From assembly GCA_016649775.1 (NCBI GenBank), contig JAENWY010000030.1, forward strand, positions 1-14,069: a stretch of 14,069 bases of DNA, in the 5' to 3' direction. Numbering within the stretch: position 1 is the first letter of the stretch; each line of letters opens with the position of its first letter. The notes below the pieces were generated by a model. It ran no database searches, had not been told where the DNA came from, and saw only the letters and a program-made list of their open reading frames with translations. Below are positions 13,985-14,069 of this stretch, one piece after another. The translations under genes and the position numbers were made by a program. The stretch is from Spirochaetaceae bacterium (lineage in GTDB: Bacteria > Spirochaetota > Spirochaetia > Sphaerochaetales > Sphaerochaetaceae).

Positions 13985-14069
13985 TCAATTCAAATACAAG
14001 AAAATTACCGCTCTAATTAAAAATAAGGTCAAAATAGTCTTAAAATAAATAATTCTTGTTAGGAAAAAA
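13985..14069 (-). CDS. Possible 3' end of a membrane-protein gene (partial, cut by window edge)
   Basis: From the right edge a minus-strand frame of 27 codons is open to a TGA at 13987-13985. It encodes a very hydrophobic tail, with TILTLFLIRAVIFLYLN at its end, resembling a terminal membrane helix. It ends 32 bases before a hairpin that has a good U tail in the same direction, which supports it being a real gene end. The fragment is too short to name and could be a chance open frame in AT-rich DNA. Confidence 0.35.
   Translation of the reverse strand, partial: FFLTRIIYFKTILTLFLIRAVIFLYLN

Noticed and set aside
1..14069. A new multi-gene defence, secretion or biosynthetic system
   Set aside because: Except for the 192-aa protein, each full-length gene falls in a well-known housekeeping or regulator family with independent promoters and terminators. 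There is no cluster of unknown genes to support such a system.

Overview
This is a low-GC bacterial chromosome window (about 30% G+C by eye, strongly A/T-ending codons, standard code). The best guess for the host is a spirochaete of Treponema type. That guess rests on two divergent EF-G paralogues close together, an adjacent small XRE regulator with a PPW-SFF ending to its helix-turn-helix domain, and recalled family resemblance. No 16S gene or ribosomal protein cluster is present to settle it. Almost everything is core or housekeeping; only the last 1 kb looks accessory.

Layout. 1-330 is an AT-rich leader. 331-2289 is a two-gene + strand operon: an unrecognised 192-aa protein and a class 3 aldehyde dehydrogenase, closed by a hairpin terminator. 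2569-4942 is a second + strand unit: an EF-G whose domain IV tip looks unlike a translocase, followed by a 107-aa XRE regulator and a terminator. 5174-7252 is an EF-G-like GTPase (FusA2 type) with its own strong promoter and terminator. 11390 down to 7350 is the minus-strand operon mfd-trmB (transcription-repair coupling factor and tRNA m7G46 methyltransferase). 11448-12287 is an inositol-monophosphatase-family protein, divergent from mfd across 57 bp, where the two predicted promoters overlap. A near-perfect palindromic terminator separates it from yhhQ (queuosine-precursor transporter, minus strand, 13032-12340).

Upstream of yhhQ lies about 110 nt of unusually GC-rich sequence that can fold into a closed multi-branched structure; it is a candidate leader RNA. 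Beyond it come several AT-rich inverted repeats and a roughly 480-bp segment bounded by 23-bp inverted repeats (13396-13875). That segment holds a broken 72-codon reading frame and is probably a decayed mobile element. At the right edge there is a bidirectional hairpin and what may be the last 27 codons of a hydrophobic protein entering on the minus strand.

Functional theme: translation and RNA maintenance (two EF-G-type GTPases, TrmB, Q-precursor uptake for tRNA) plus transcription-coupled repair. I found no defence system, CRISPR array, prophage or clearly new multi-gene system. The points most worth following are the candidate leader RNA before yhhQ, the sharp composition break inside the second EF-G gene, the complementary departures from canonical EF-G in the two paralogues, and the inverted-repeat relic.
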